From positions 1-44,206 of the forward strand of contig MNWW01000069.1 of assembly GCA_001871415.1 (NCBI GenBank): 44,206 nucleotides of DNA, in the 5' to 3' direction. A program made the position numbers and the translations under genes. This DNA comes from Candidatus Woesearchaeota archaeon CG1_02_57_44. Lineage in GTDB: Archaea > Nanobdellota > Nanobdellia > Woesearchaeales > CG1-02-57-44. The notes beneath the pieces were generated by a model. It was not told the origin of the DNA and ran no database searches. It saw only the letters and a list, made by a program, of their open reading frames with translations. Below, piece after piece: positions 24,577 to 32,406 of the stretch. Numbering within the stretch: position 1 is the stretch's first letter; the number at the start of each line of letters is the position of its first letter.

Positions 24577-25389
24577 CTAGCACTTATTATCTGGACAAGG
24601 CCAGAGCGTGCGCTTCCATCCTGAAGAGGTCTTATCCAACACGGTAAGGGGAAATCTCTGATGATAAGCCACATTGCACCCGAGAAAACTATCATATTGC
24701 CTGCCAAAAGGCCAATGCCGATGCCCCCATAAGGCCAGCGTGATACCCGGCTCTTTCTCGTACCAGGCCCCGTAGGAAGCGCTGCCCATGACAGCGTCAT
24801 GCAACTGAAGCTCATAGTCTCCAAGGTGACTGAGCCCTGACACGAGGGGGATATAATGGGTCACCGCGACACAATCATCGCACTCAATACGGGCAAAATC
24901 ATCTCGCATCTTATCAAGGCATTTGGCTGCAAGCACAGAGTCAGGTGCGTTCCAGCGAGCATGTCTGCGCTCTCCCAGGTCGTACGCGCAACGATTAAGC
25001 TCAGTCAGGGTATAACCCTTATCTGCGACAAGACTGGAATCATACCACCCATGACAACCTACGAATCCGACGCCGTCATGCACATAGGGAGCGTTGTCAA
25101 GGCAGTGTACGCCATTATCGGGAAATAGCCCGGTAAGGCGTTGAAGCGCACATTCTCCACCACCCTGGAGGCGCAGATCATGATTGCCCAGGACGGCCAA
25201 CACCGGGACATCAATCTCAGAATAGAAGCGAAGCCGCTCAAGCAGCCCATGACGGGGATTTGGCATCCAGTTAAACAAGTCGCCCGCTATGACCAAAACA
25301 TCAGGCTCCGCATCCAGAAGCGTGGCATCAATTCTGCTGTTCCATGCCCCCAAGGGAGCATGTAGATCACTGGTGGCCGCGATGCGCAT
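24577..25389 (-). CDS. Calcineurin-like metallophosphoesterase
   Basis: 270 aa with the metal-binding blocks in order: SDLHAP (Asp8, His10), IAGDLFN, VLGNHD, a His in VTHYIPL and WGHRHWPFG (GHxH). This is the two-metal phosphodiesterase/phosphatase fold. It lacks nuclease-specific C-terminal parts, so it is more likely a phosphatase of a nucleotide, sugar or protein than Mre11. No clear TATA box was found (a weak TAACTTAT lies near 25415-25425). Substrate unknown. Confidence 0.9.
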   Translation of the reverse strand: MRIAATSDLHAPLGAWNSRIDATLLDAEPDVLVIAGDLFNWMPNPRHGLLERLRFYSEIDVPVLAVLGNHDLRLQGGGECALQRLTGLFPDNGVHCLDNAPYVHDGVGFVGCHGWYDSSLVADKGYTLTELNRCAYDLGERRHARWNAPDSVLAAKCLDKMRDDFARIECDDCVAVTHYIPLVSGLSHLGDYELQLHDAVMGSASYGAWYEKEPGITLALWGHRHWPFGRQYDSFLGCNVAYHQRFPLTVLDKTSSGWKRTLWPCPDNKC

Positions 25390-25486
25390 GACAACCGGAA
25401 ATCATAGGGTCATCATAAGTTATTCGAAAGCGTGGACAAGCAAGAACACCAAGAAACTGCAATATAGACACATAACAGTATGCCAT

Positions 25487-25630
25487 TCACTTCTTCTTGA
25501 CTTCAGTGAGGGAGAAGACCTTGTTGCAGTCTTCGCAGTAGAAATTCTTCTTGCGCACACTGGTGGGGCACACTATCTCGCCGCATTCAGGGCATAGATG
25601 CTTGACCGCCTCCTTCTTCTCAGCCATCAT
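25487..25630 (-). CDS. Tiny zinc-ribbon protein, 47 aa
   Basis: Starts MMAEKKEAVKHLCPECGEIV and ends FSLTEVKKK. Two CxxC pairs (CPEC and CEDC), spaced 16 residues apart, form a zinc ribbon; an extra Cys lies between them (IVCPT). A TATA box 26 bp upstream supports it as a real gene. Small zinc ribbons of this type often bind nucleic acids or partner proteins; role unknown. Confidence 0.82.
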   Translation of the reverse strand: MMAEKKEAVKHLCPECGEIVCPTSVRKKNFYCEDCNKVFSLTEVKKK

Positions 25631-25650
25631 GTCCCTAGGGAGTGGTAGTA

Positions 25651-25660
25651 GTATTTAAGG
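25651..25660 (-). promoter_or_regulatory. TATA box for the zinc-ribbon gene
   Basis: CCTTAAATAC on the minus strand, 26 bp upstream of the ATG at 25630. Confidence 0.72.
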
Positions 25661-25783
25661 TTTGTGTAATTCGGAACAAAAGTGCGAAATTCATGTCAGA
25701 CTCAAACACCCGCGAAAGCGCCAGAACAACGCATCAGCGCGAGTAGTGCTGGAAATTAGCTCACTTACAAACCGAACCAGACA

Positions 25784-28159
25784 TCATAGCTCAACACCAA
25801 GCTCCCCCGTGGCAACAGCAGCAGCGCCGTGCGCGCTCTGCAGCTCACGACCCGCGGCGCTCAGCTTCTCAGGGATGACCAGTTTCGTGATGCCGTCGCG
25901 AAGACCCCTGCCCGCGTCCTTCTTGCTCTTCCAGACCATGCTGTTGAGCTCTGCGATGTCAGCCGCAGAGAAGTCCACCGCAGTCACATCTTGAGCTTCA
26001 GGGAATGCGAGCGCATGCACATCCGAACCACAAAGTTCGGTGTACAATTTCGCCGTGATGAACGGAACTACTGGCGCGAGCAATGCGAGCAACTGCTCTA
26101 TGACCCAGTGCAGGGTGTGTATCGCGCCCTGCTGTTCAGCAGCAGTGAAACTCGCATCGCTGTTGTACGTGCGGTTCTTGACCAGCTCAAGGTAGTGGCT
26201 GGCGAAGGTCTCCCAAAGGAAATGCTTGATTTGCTGAGAAGGATTATGGAAATCATACTTCTCATAGCGCTCGCGAGCCAGGGCGATGAGCGCGTTGGTC
26301 TCGCCGACTATCCAGTTGTCCAAAGGCGTGAGCTCATAGCCAACAGCGGAATCCACATCGAACTGTGATACGAATCGCACCACATTCCACAGCTTGACAA
26401 GCGTCTTGCCAGCCCCGTCGATGCGCTCGCTGCTGCATCGGAAGTCGGTCTTCTCCAGGTTGCCTTCGATAGCGCACCAGAGCCGGAATGGCTCAGCGCC
26501 ATGCTGCTTGATTATCTCCATGGGATCGATGACATTGCCCAATGACTTGGACATTTTCTTTCCCTTGCCATCAAGGATATGATAATTTATCCAGGCATCT
26601 TTGAAGATGCACTTGCCGGTCAGCAGGTGGCATTTGAGCACGGTGTAATACAGCCAGGTGCGGATGATCTCCTTGCCTTGTGGCCGAAGCGAGCATCGTG
26701 GGTTCCTGTCATAAAACTCACTACCCCACTTGAGGATATAGAGTGGCGAGATGCTCGAATCAAACCAGGTATCAAAGACGCGATGCTCTCCAATAAAGTC
26801 CTTGCAGCCACAGGAGGGGCATGCATCAATCGGTGGCGCCTCTTTCCATGGCCGATAATACTTGCCCGCTGGCGGGAGGTATGGCTCTTGGCAATCCTTG
26901 CAATACCAGAGCGGAACTTCCGTGGCATAATACCTGCGCCGTGAGATGGGCCAGTCGATGCTGACGCTGTTGACCCAGTCGCTGTAGATCTGCCGGCTCT
27001 GCTCTGCGAAGAAGTTCATCTTCTCGCCAAGAGCGAGCATGGTGTCCTTCTTGTCTACCTGCTTAAGGTACCATTCCTCCATGGCGATGAACTCGATGGG
27101 CGTCTTGCTGCGCTCGCAGATGGGGGTACGATGCTGCACCTTGGCCTGACCGCGCAACAGGCCCTTGCTATCAAGCTCGGTCATCATTGCCTCGCGCGCC
27201 TCTTTTATCTTCTTGCCCTGAAGGAAGCCCGCGTGCTCATTCATCCTGCCGTCCTTGCCGATGGCGATGACCGGCTCAAGCCCCTCATCCCGAAAGAAGC
27301 GTATGTCGGAAAGATCGCCCGCAGAGCACATCATGACAAGTCCTGTCCCTTTCTCCGGGTCAGCCTGCGGGTGCGCCTTGATGAGAACCTCCTTGCCGAA
27401 CACTGGCGAGACAGCAGTTTTGCCGTCAAGGTGCTGGTAGCGCTCATCATTAGGATGATAGATGACCATGCCGCACGTGCACACCAGTTCAGGCCGTGTT
27501 GTGCCGATGATAAGCTCTTCGCCTGTCTCCTTGCACGTGAAGACAATATCATTGAAGGAACTGGGAAGATTCGCGTATTCCACTTCGCTGTCCGCAAGCG
27601 TGGTTTTGCAGTGCGGGCAGTAATTATTGATGCGGGCGTCCTTGTAGATGAGCCCTTTCTGGTAGAGATCAATGAACGTGGTCTGGGTGACGGCGCGATA
27701 GGACGCGCTGTCGGTCTTGTAGACTTCGCCGAGGCCGTCACCTTCATCATAGGAATTGAAGCTGATGCCCAGGCGCAAGAAGGTCTCGGTTGTGGCCGCA
27801 CTAGATTCCTCTAGCACTTTGCGACACATGCCGATGAACTCATCGCGAGAGATGGTGCTGGGATCGACCTTGAAACGCCGCTCGGCTTCCATCTCAATGG
27901 GAAGGCCGTTTCTATCCAAGCCTAGGGGAAAAAGCACCTGATAGCCCATCATGCGCCTGAAGCGCGCGAACATATCCATGAGCACATACGTTGTTGCCTG
28001 ACCGATGTGCACTGGCCTGTTGACGTACGGTGGCGGTGTATCGATGGAATAGACAGGCTTCTCAGAGGTTTCGTCAAAAGCATAGACCTTGCTCTCGCGC
28101 CAGGCAGCAGACAGTGGCTGCTCGAAATCCTTAGTCCAGCGTTTTTCCGTTATTCCCAT
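25784..28159 (-). CDS. valS: Valyl-tRNA synthetase (class Ia), archaeal short type
   Basis: 791 aa. The catalytic HIGH motif reads HIGQ (51-54, in PPPYVNRPVHIGQA), and KMSKS is intact in DGKGKKMSKSLGNVIDP. The editing domain has GTTRPELV rather than the TTTPWTL of IleRS, and there are Cys pairs CPHC and CPSC for zinc. The C-terminal anticodon-binding part includes PLDNWIVGETNALI and VIEQLLALLAPVVPFITAKLY. Valine specificity is inferred from the GTTRPEL editing motif and overall pattern. The last His of HIGH is replaced by Gln, which I believe also occurs in other DPANN-like ValRS. A TATA-like ATATAAAG region upstream leaves a leader. Confidence 0.9.
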   Translation of the reverse strand: MGITEKRWTKDFEQPLSAAWRESKVYAFDETSEKPVYSIDTPPPYVNRPVHIGQATTYVLMDMFARFRRMMGYQVLFPLGLDRNGLPIEMEAERRFKVDPSTISRDEFIGMCRKVLEESSAATTETFLRLGISFNSYDEGDGLGEVYKTDSASYRAVTQTTFIDLYQKGLIYKDARINNYCPHCKTTLADSEVEYANLPSSFNDIVFTCKETGEELIIGTTRPELVCTCGMVIYHPNDERYQHLDGKTAVSPVFGKEVLIKAHPQADPEKGTGLVMMCSAGDLSDIRFFRDEGLEPVIAIGKDGRMNEHAGFLQGKKIKEAREAMMTELDSKGLLRGQAKVQHRTPICERSKTPIEFIAMEEWYLKQVDKKDTMLALGEKMNFFAEQSRQIYSDWVNSVSIDWPISRRRYYATEVPLWYCKDCQEPYLPPAGKYYRPWKEAPPIDACPSCGCKDFIGEHRVFDTWFDSSISPLYILKWGSEFYDRNPRCSLRPQGKEIIRTWLYYTVLKCHLLTGKCIFKDAWINYHILDGKGKKMSKSLGNVIDPMEIIKQHGAEPFRLWCAIEGNLEKTDFRCSSERIDGAGKTLVKLWNVVRFVSQFDVDSAVGYELTPLDNWIVGETNALIALARERYEKYDFHNPSQQIKHFLWETFASHYLELVKNRTYNSDASFTAAEQQGAIHTLHWVIEQLLALLAPVVPFITAKLYTELCGSDVHALAFPEAQDVTAVDFSAADIAELNSMVWKSKKDAGRGLRDGITKLVIPEKLSAAGRELQSAHGAAAVATGELGVEL

Positions 28160-28233
28160 TTTCTGTTAATCCCGCATTGACTCCCCGAGGCTGCCTGTAC
28201 TACCACATCGTCCACAAATTCCTGAGTCCTATA

Positions 28234-28269
28234 TAAAGATTGTTGCGAAAGTAAAGATTGTTGCGAAAG
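28234..28269. repeat. 18-bp perfect tandem duplication between valS and bud32
   Basis: TAAAGATTGTTGCGAAAG at 28234-28251 and again at 28252-28269. The left copy overlaps the TATA-like sequence (CTTTATATAGG on the minus strand, about 28230-28240) that probably serves valS, so the repeat lies at its promoter and upstream edge. Confidence 0.9.
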
Positions 28270-28350
28270 CCAGCGAAATCATGTGGCTACCGAGAACGTG
28301 ACCAGGACCTGCATCAACCGTCAGACACCAGTCAGACCATTGCCAATAGG

Positions 28351-28360
28351 ATTAAATACG
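28351..28360 (+). promoter_or_regulatory. TATA box for bud32
   Basis: ATTAAATACG, 26 bp upstream of the ATG at 28381; it supports that start. Confidence 0.7.
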
Positions 28361-28380
28361 CGGTGATTCCTGCACCGATA

Positions 28381-29151
28381 ATGGCCGTCGCAAGCAAATC
28401 CGCCAGAACAGCAGATAGCCCCAAGCAGCAAAAGCGCCCGAAGAGCGCGGCACAGCATATAACCAAGAAAACAGCAGAGAGAACAGTCAGGGACACAACA
28501 GAGAACAAAGCAGGATGCATCATTCTTGCAAGGGGCGCTGAAGCAGTACTGACCAGATCAGGCAACACGATAATCAAACAACGCATCGCGAAATCCTATC
28601 GTTTGCCAGTCCTAGATCAGCAGCTCAGGAAGACCAGAACAAGACGAGAAGGCAAGGTGCTCGAAAAATTGGCTCAAGCACACATACCTGCCCCGCGTAT
28701 CATCACCTCCGACAATCAGGCAATGCGAGTCGATATGACCTTTCTGCGAGGCCCGCTGCTGCGCGACGCGCTCGATAGCGAGACTCCGGCAAAACAACGC
28801 GTCATGTGCAGGAAAGTGGGCGCGCTTGTCGCACGCATGCACGCGCAGGGCATCATGCACGCGGATCTGACGACCTCCAACATCATCATGGTGGACACCA
28901 AAGCAGACAGGAAGACCCCTAATCTGCAACCCCACCTCATCGATTTCGGCCTGTCCTTCTTCTCGCAAAAAATAGAGGACATGGCCGTGGACCTGCATCT
29001 GCTGCGCCAGGCTCTGGAGGCAGGCCATCATGACAGCTGGAAGCGTTGCTTTGCCGCTGTGCTGGATGGCTATCAAGGGGAAAAAACCGGCCAAGTCAAA
29101 GCACGTCTTGCTGTTGTCGAGCGCAGGGGAAGATACAAGGGTCATGTGTGA
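28381..29151 (+). CDS. bud32: Bud32 kinase/ATPase of the KEOPS complex
   Basis: Small RIO-like atypical kinase that works with Kae1 in KEOPS to make the t6A modification of tRNA. It has GCIILARGAEAVLTR at the start of the core, HADLTTSNIIM (catalytic loop), LIDFGLSFFSQKIEDMAVDL (DFG with the Bud32-specific following helix), and the C-terminal VVERRGRYKGHV tail. The start at 28381 is set by the TATA box, giving 256 aa with about 45 extra basic residues before the kinase core, whereas typical Bud32 begins near the core. The frame also opens at 28258. Kae1 is not next to it and is not fused. Confidence 0.93.
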   Translation: MAVASKSARTADSPKQQKRPKSAAQHITKKTAERTVRDTTENKAGCIILARGAEAVLTRSGNTIIKQRIAKSYRLPVLDQQLRKTRTRREGKVLEKLAQAHIPAPRIITSDNQAMRVDMTFLRGPLLRDALDSETPAKQRVMCRKVGALVARMHAQGIMHADLTTSNIIMVDTKADRKTPNLQPHLIDFGLSFFSQKIEDMAVDLHLLRQALEAGHHDSWKRCFAAVLDGYQGEKTGQVKARLAVVERRGRYKGHV

Positions 29152-29220
29152 TGAAAAAGCGCAGGATAACAGCAGTGAGAGACAGGAATTGAGACCAATA
29201 GACATCGAAAGTTCAGCGCA

Positions 29221-29844
29221 TTACTTCAGCGGCCCCATGGTGCCTCTGCCCGTGCCCGTGGCGAACCATTCAAAACCCTGAGCAGTGTCTTTGAGATTGA
29301 TCGACTGATCAAACCCGTCGTGCATGCCATAATAAGTACACAGGTGAAACTCATGGCTGGTAGTGCGCAATATGCTATCACGACTATAGATAAGCTCAGT
29401 GGCCCGCGCCTTGTCGCTCCACTCCAGGATGATAGTCTCATTCGAGAAGAAACAATAACCTCGCGAACTCATCTTTTCCACTGTCGCCGCAAATTGCCTG
29501 TCCTGGACATGCACCCAGGTGAATGGTGATAGACCGACCGCCAGCAGTCCATCCATGCGGCTGACCACCGATGAGATGACATCCTTGAGACTATGCCCAG
29601 GAAAGAAGATACGAAAGAAACGTTCCTGGATATCATACACAGGCATGCTCATGATATGCCTGTATTTTTGTGTGAATAATCGCGCGTACTTGTCAAAAAT
29701 CTCCTTGTTGCGATAAAACAAGGGATTCGCAGCGCCCCAAGCATCATCCAACTGCTCGGCCATCTGCAGCAGGCGCAGGAAATCTTCCTGGAACACTGCT
29801 ATATCTCGTAGGTCGAATTCTTGGAGCGCAGACATGAAAATCAT
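29221..29844 (-). CDS. Hypothetical protein after the pilin gene, 207 aa
   Basis: No family recognised. The protein is rich in aromatic and charged residues, with segments AEQLDDAWGAANPLFYRNK, YDIQERFFRIFF and FHLCTYYGMHDG. Start is uncertain: from the ATG at 29844 there is no membrane segment, while the longer frame to 29898 adds a very hydrophobic stretch (LFPIFFIFLILTMIF) that would act as an anchor, but its bases include the hairpin and T-rich TATA-like DNA at 29861-29896. The gene follows the pilin gene on the same strand and could be linked to the pilus locus. A/T-richer than its neighbours. Confidence 0.65.
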   Translation of the reverse strand: MIFMSALQEFDLRDIAVFQEDFLRLLQMAEQLDDAWGAANPLFYRNKEIFDKYARLFTQKYRHIMSMPVYDIQERFFRIFFPGHSLKDVISSVVSRMDGLLAVGLSPFTWVHVQDRQFAATVEKMSSRGYCFFSNETIILEWSDKARATELIYSRDSILRTTSHEFHLCTYYGMHDGFDQSINLKDTAQGFEWFATGTGRGTMGPLK

Positions 29845-29865
29845 GGTTAGAATGAGGAATATAAA

Positions 29866-29874
29866 AAATATAGG
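29866..29874 (-). promoter_or_regulatory. Possible TATA box before the 207-aa gene
   Basis: CTATATTTT-like stretch on the minus strand, about 26 bp upstream of the ATG at 29844. The T-rich DNA makes placement loose. Confidence 0.4.
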
Positions 29875-29896
29875 AAAAAGCCGGAATAATTCCGGC
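29873..29896 (-). terminator. Intrinsic-type terminator after the pilin gene
   Basis: On the minus strand GCCGGAA-TTA-TTCCGGC (29896-29880) is followed directly by TTTTT. It lies about 38 bp after the pilin stop and would end the pilin message before the 207-aa gene. Confidence 0.6.
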
Positions 29897-29933
29897 AATG
29901 CGACCTATTTCTGTGCTTCCCTGCTGATTGCCC

Positions 29934-30395
29934 CTAATTAGCGCAGGTTCCCTCAAGCGCGTGCCCTTCGCCGGTGAATGGATATGAAGCGCCTGTCGCC
30001 GTGTCTGTATAGGTCATGCTGACCTCATAGCTGAAGGCATCACCCGCAGAAGCGCAAGTCTTGCTCGCGGAGCACTTGGTAGAGGCTCCAGCCGCAAGGG
30101 ATGTCGACTCGCACGTCAGGGACGTTCCGCCGACACTGATGGTAAGACCGCTGACACTTCCAGGGAAGTTATTACGCACCGTGACGTTGAGCAAATCACT
30201 GCCCGCAGACAGAGCATACGCGGGAATAGCCAAATCTGCCGCCTGCCAGTAGGCTTTTGACGCCCTAGCTTTTGCTCCAGAACCGATACCAGGTATACCG
30301 CCCATTGCGCCTACCACGACAAGTGCGATGATGATGACTACTGCAAGGATGACCAAATACTCTGTGGCACCTTGCGCTTTTTTCAACCAATTCAT
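29934..30395 (-). CDS. Class III signal (type IV pilin-like) major pilin candidate
   Basis: 153 aa from the ATG at 30395 (GAGGTGA just upstream). The N-terminus MNWLKKAQGATEYLVILAVV is the archaeal class III/DUF361 form: short basic leader, QGATEYL, then a 20-residue hydrophobic helix that packs into a filament core. The mature part is Ser/Thr/Gly-rich with four Cys (CESTS, KCSAS, KTCAS, GTCAN) likely in two disulfides, and ends EGTCAN. It has its own strong TATA box, as expected for the most abundant subunit, and lies just after the platform genes. Confidence 0.9.
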   Translation of the reverse strand: MNWLKKAQGATEYLVILAVVIIIALVVVGAMGGIPGIGSGAKARASKAYWQAADLAIPAYALSAGSDLLNVTVRNNFPGSVSGLTISVGGTSLTCESTSLAAGASTKCSASKTCASAGDAFSYEVSMTYTDTATGASYPFTGEGHALEGTCAN

Positions 30396-30430
30396 GATAT
30401 TCACCTCGATATCGCTCACGGGCAGAGGTG

Positions 30431-30440
30431 TATATAAATA
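30431..30440 (-). promoter_or_regulatory. TATA box for the pilin gene
   Basis: TATTTATATA on the minus strand, 36-45 bp upstream of the ATG at 30395, leaving a leader with the GAGGTGA site at 30402-30408. Confidence 0.75.
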
Positions 30441-30469
30441 TTTCGGCAGGGGACCCAACCCGCATGCCC

Positions 30470-31459
30470 CTACACCAGCCCCGCGACAAACCCCGCCATC
30501 ATGCCCTTGAGCACATAGAAGGCGAGCAAGGTGGCTCCGACCATGAGCGGCGCCATGCGAAGACCAGACAATGGCCTGCCGCGCTGGATTGCGCCCAGCA
30601 GGATGCTCGCCAGCAGCGCTGTCCCGCCGAGCATGATGCCGGATATGCCTAGCAGAAATTCCTGCGTCACACCGATGTCCCCGGACAGGAAGTCAAGACC
30701 AAAGCCGGCTGTAGGACCCGTGGTCGCCTTCATGCCTGATACCATGCCAAGGTACGCGACACTGATGCTCAAGAGCAATGGCGCCCCGATGATGACCGCG
30801 AACATGATGAACGCCGTGTAGGTCTTGGTCCCGGTGACCAGCTCGCGGCGCAGCGCTTGCCTATCCGCAAGGTCGCGGCCCATCTCCTCAAGCATCCTTG
30901 CGAGCCTTCCGCCAGAGCGAAGCGCGGTGGTGAACAAGGTCATGGTGCGGTTAAGGGCTTCAGAATGGATGCGCTCACATATGCGCATGCAGGCTTTCTC
31001 AAAGCCAAGCGTTCCCATGCCATGGCGCATGGCCGTGTCCAGCTCCTCTGTCAATGGGCCGAATTCTTTCCGGTTTGCGGCTTGGAGCGCCATGAAGGGC
31101 GTCATGCCCGCGCGGATATTTGCACCGATGAGCTGCAATGCGTCTGGCAAGACCTCTTCCACATGCTTTGCCCTATCCTCAGCGCGGAAGTCCAGCAGCA
31201 ACAGCAACAGGAGTGGGCAGACCACCACGAAGGCCAGCGCAACCAACCAGTAACCTGCGGTGATGGCGTGGCCCATGGCAAAGGGCAGCAGCAGCACCAT
31301 TGCTCCCAGCAAGACCCCTGCGCCCATGACACCGCCAAGCAAGCTCAGAGGACTACCTCCATAGCCGCTGGTGCGACAGAGCATGATCACCCGAGCCCGG
31401 ACACTCCTGGGCGCGTACCTGGACAGTCCGCGCCCAAAACCACCGTCATGCCCGCTCAT
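30470..31459 (-). CDS. Type IV pilus/T2SS platform protein (TadC/FlaJ-like), second copy
   Basis: 329 aa from the ATG at 31459, which overlaps the preceding stop by ATGA; the longer frame to 31648 lies inside the upstream gene. Two N-terminal membrane helices (GVMGAGVLLGAMVLLLPF and WLVALAFVVVCPLLLLLLL), the T2SSF cytosolic domain (EEVLPDALQLIGANIRAGM, GRLARMLEEMGRDLADR), then about three C-terminal helices. It forms the inner-membrane platform with the adjacent paralogue; the pair resembles TadB/TadC. Confidence 0.9.
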   Translation of the reverse strand: MSGHDGGFGRGLSRYAPRSVRARVIMLCRTSGYGGSPLSLLGGVMGAGVLLGAMVLLLPFAMGHAITAGYWLVALAFVVVCPLLLLLLLDFRAEDRAKHVEEVLPDALQLIGANIRAGMTPFMALQAANRKEFGPLTEELDTAMRHGMGTLGFEKACMRICERIHSEALNRTMTLFTTALRSGGRLARMLEEMGRDLADRQALRRELVTGTKTYTAFIMFAVIIGAPLLLSISVAYLGMVSGMKATTGPTAGFGLDFLSGDIGVTQEFLLGISGIMLGGTALLASILLGAIQRGRPLSGLRMAPLMVGATLLAFYVLKGMMAGFVAGLV

Positions 31460-32406
31460 AGGTCCACCACCGGCCTGCGCGAGTGTATGAACCCGATGAG
31501 CAGCACCTGCACAAAAAAGCATATGACCAGGAATGCCACGAACAGCCCTGGCGTGACACCAAGACCGGCCATACCGGAGAGGATTATCATCATGGTGATG
31601 CCAAGCGTGGGAATAGCTACCGCGAAGAGCATGTACAGCAGCACCCAAAGGTTGAGCTCCTGCGTATACCCGCGTATCTTGTCCCGCTGCGAGAGCATGA
31701 GCCCGTCGATGAGCGAGCGAAGCGCGCCCTCCAGCGACGCGCCGGAGCGGAGCGTGTTGACCAGCTGCCAGGTAGTGCGCTTGAGGTACTGGCTTTCTGA
31801 GCGCGCGGCCATGCGCTCGAGCGCTGAGGCGATCGGTGTGCCAGAGGCGACGTCGTGGGCCGCGCTGCCGAATGCCAGCGACGCTTCGCCATAACCAGCC
31901 CTGCTGACCGCGATAAGGGCATCATACAGGCCAACACCACTGGTGACCTGAAGATACAGGTCTTTGAGGGCGAATGCCAGATTGCGCTCCAGCTGTTCTG
32001 CTCGTTTGCGGGCAAGCAGAAGCGGATAGCGCAGGTACACAAAGAAGAACAGCAAGGCGAGCAGCGCGCTCATGCCGACCGCGCTGACAAGCGCCTGCGG
32101 CAACGGCTTGCTGACCGTACCGACAACCGTCAACAGCCCAAAGAACCCCAAGGCGATGAACAGGACATTGAACAAGACCAGGGAAAAATAATCCGCCTGA
32201 GCGTGATGCTTGGTCGTCCTCCGGCAAAGAGAGCGAAAGCATCGCTGTGCGAGTCTGCCGCGAAACAGCAGGGGCACTCCCTCGATGTCAGGACCCATGT
32301 CCGATCCAGCATCCGATGCTCTGATGGATCTTGCGCCCGATGCACGGTCTGATTGTCCGTCCAAGCCTTGCGCAGCCGAAGCGACAGGGCCACGTGGCTC
32401 AGCCAC
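31456..32406 (-). CDS. Type IV pilus/T2SS platform protein (TadB/FlaJ-like), first copy
   Basis: 316 aa from the GTG at 32406, which overlaps the ATPase stop by 8 bp (GTGGCTGA). After a roughly 70-residue polar N-terminus come two helices (FNVLFIALGFFGLLTVVG, ALLALLFFFVYLRYPLLLA), a T2SSF-type domain (RNLAFALKDLYLQVTSGVGL, TLRSGASLEGALRSLIDG) and two C-terminal helices. It partners the ATPase encoded before it and the paralogue after it. Confidence 0.9.
   Translation of the reverse strand: MAEPRGPVASAAQGLDGQSDRASGARSIRASDAGSDMGPDIEGVPLLFRGRLAQRCFRSLCRRTTKHHAQADYFSLVLFNVLFIALGFFGLLTVVGTVSKPLPQALVSAVGMSALLALLFFFVYLRYPLLLARKRAEQLERNLAFALKDLYLQVTSGVGLYDALIAVSRAGYGEASLAFGSAAHDVASGTPIASALERMAARSESQYLKRTTWQLVNTLRSGASLEGALRSLIDGLMLSQRDKIRGYTQELNLWVLLYMLFAVAIPTLGITMMIILSGMAGLGVTPGLFVAFLVICFFVQVLLIGFIHSRRPVVDL

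Noticed and set aside
28258-28380. Longer N-terminus for Bud32
   Set aside because: A TATA box 26 bp before the ATG at 28381 lies inside this stretch, and the extension has no domain character.
30857-31894. Long open frame (345 codons) on the plus strand
   Set aside because: Antisense of the two platform genes, which show clear family features; the product is low-complexity.
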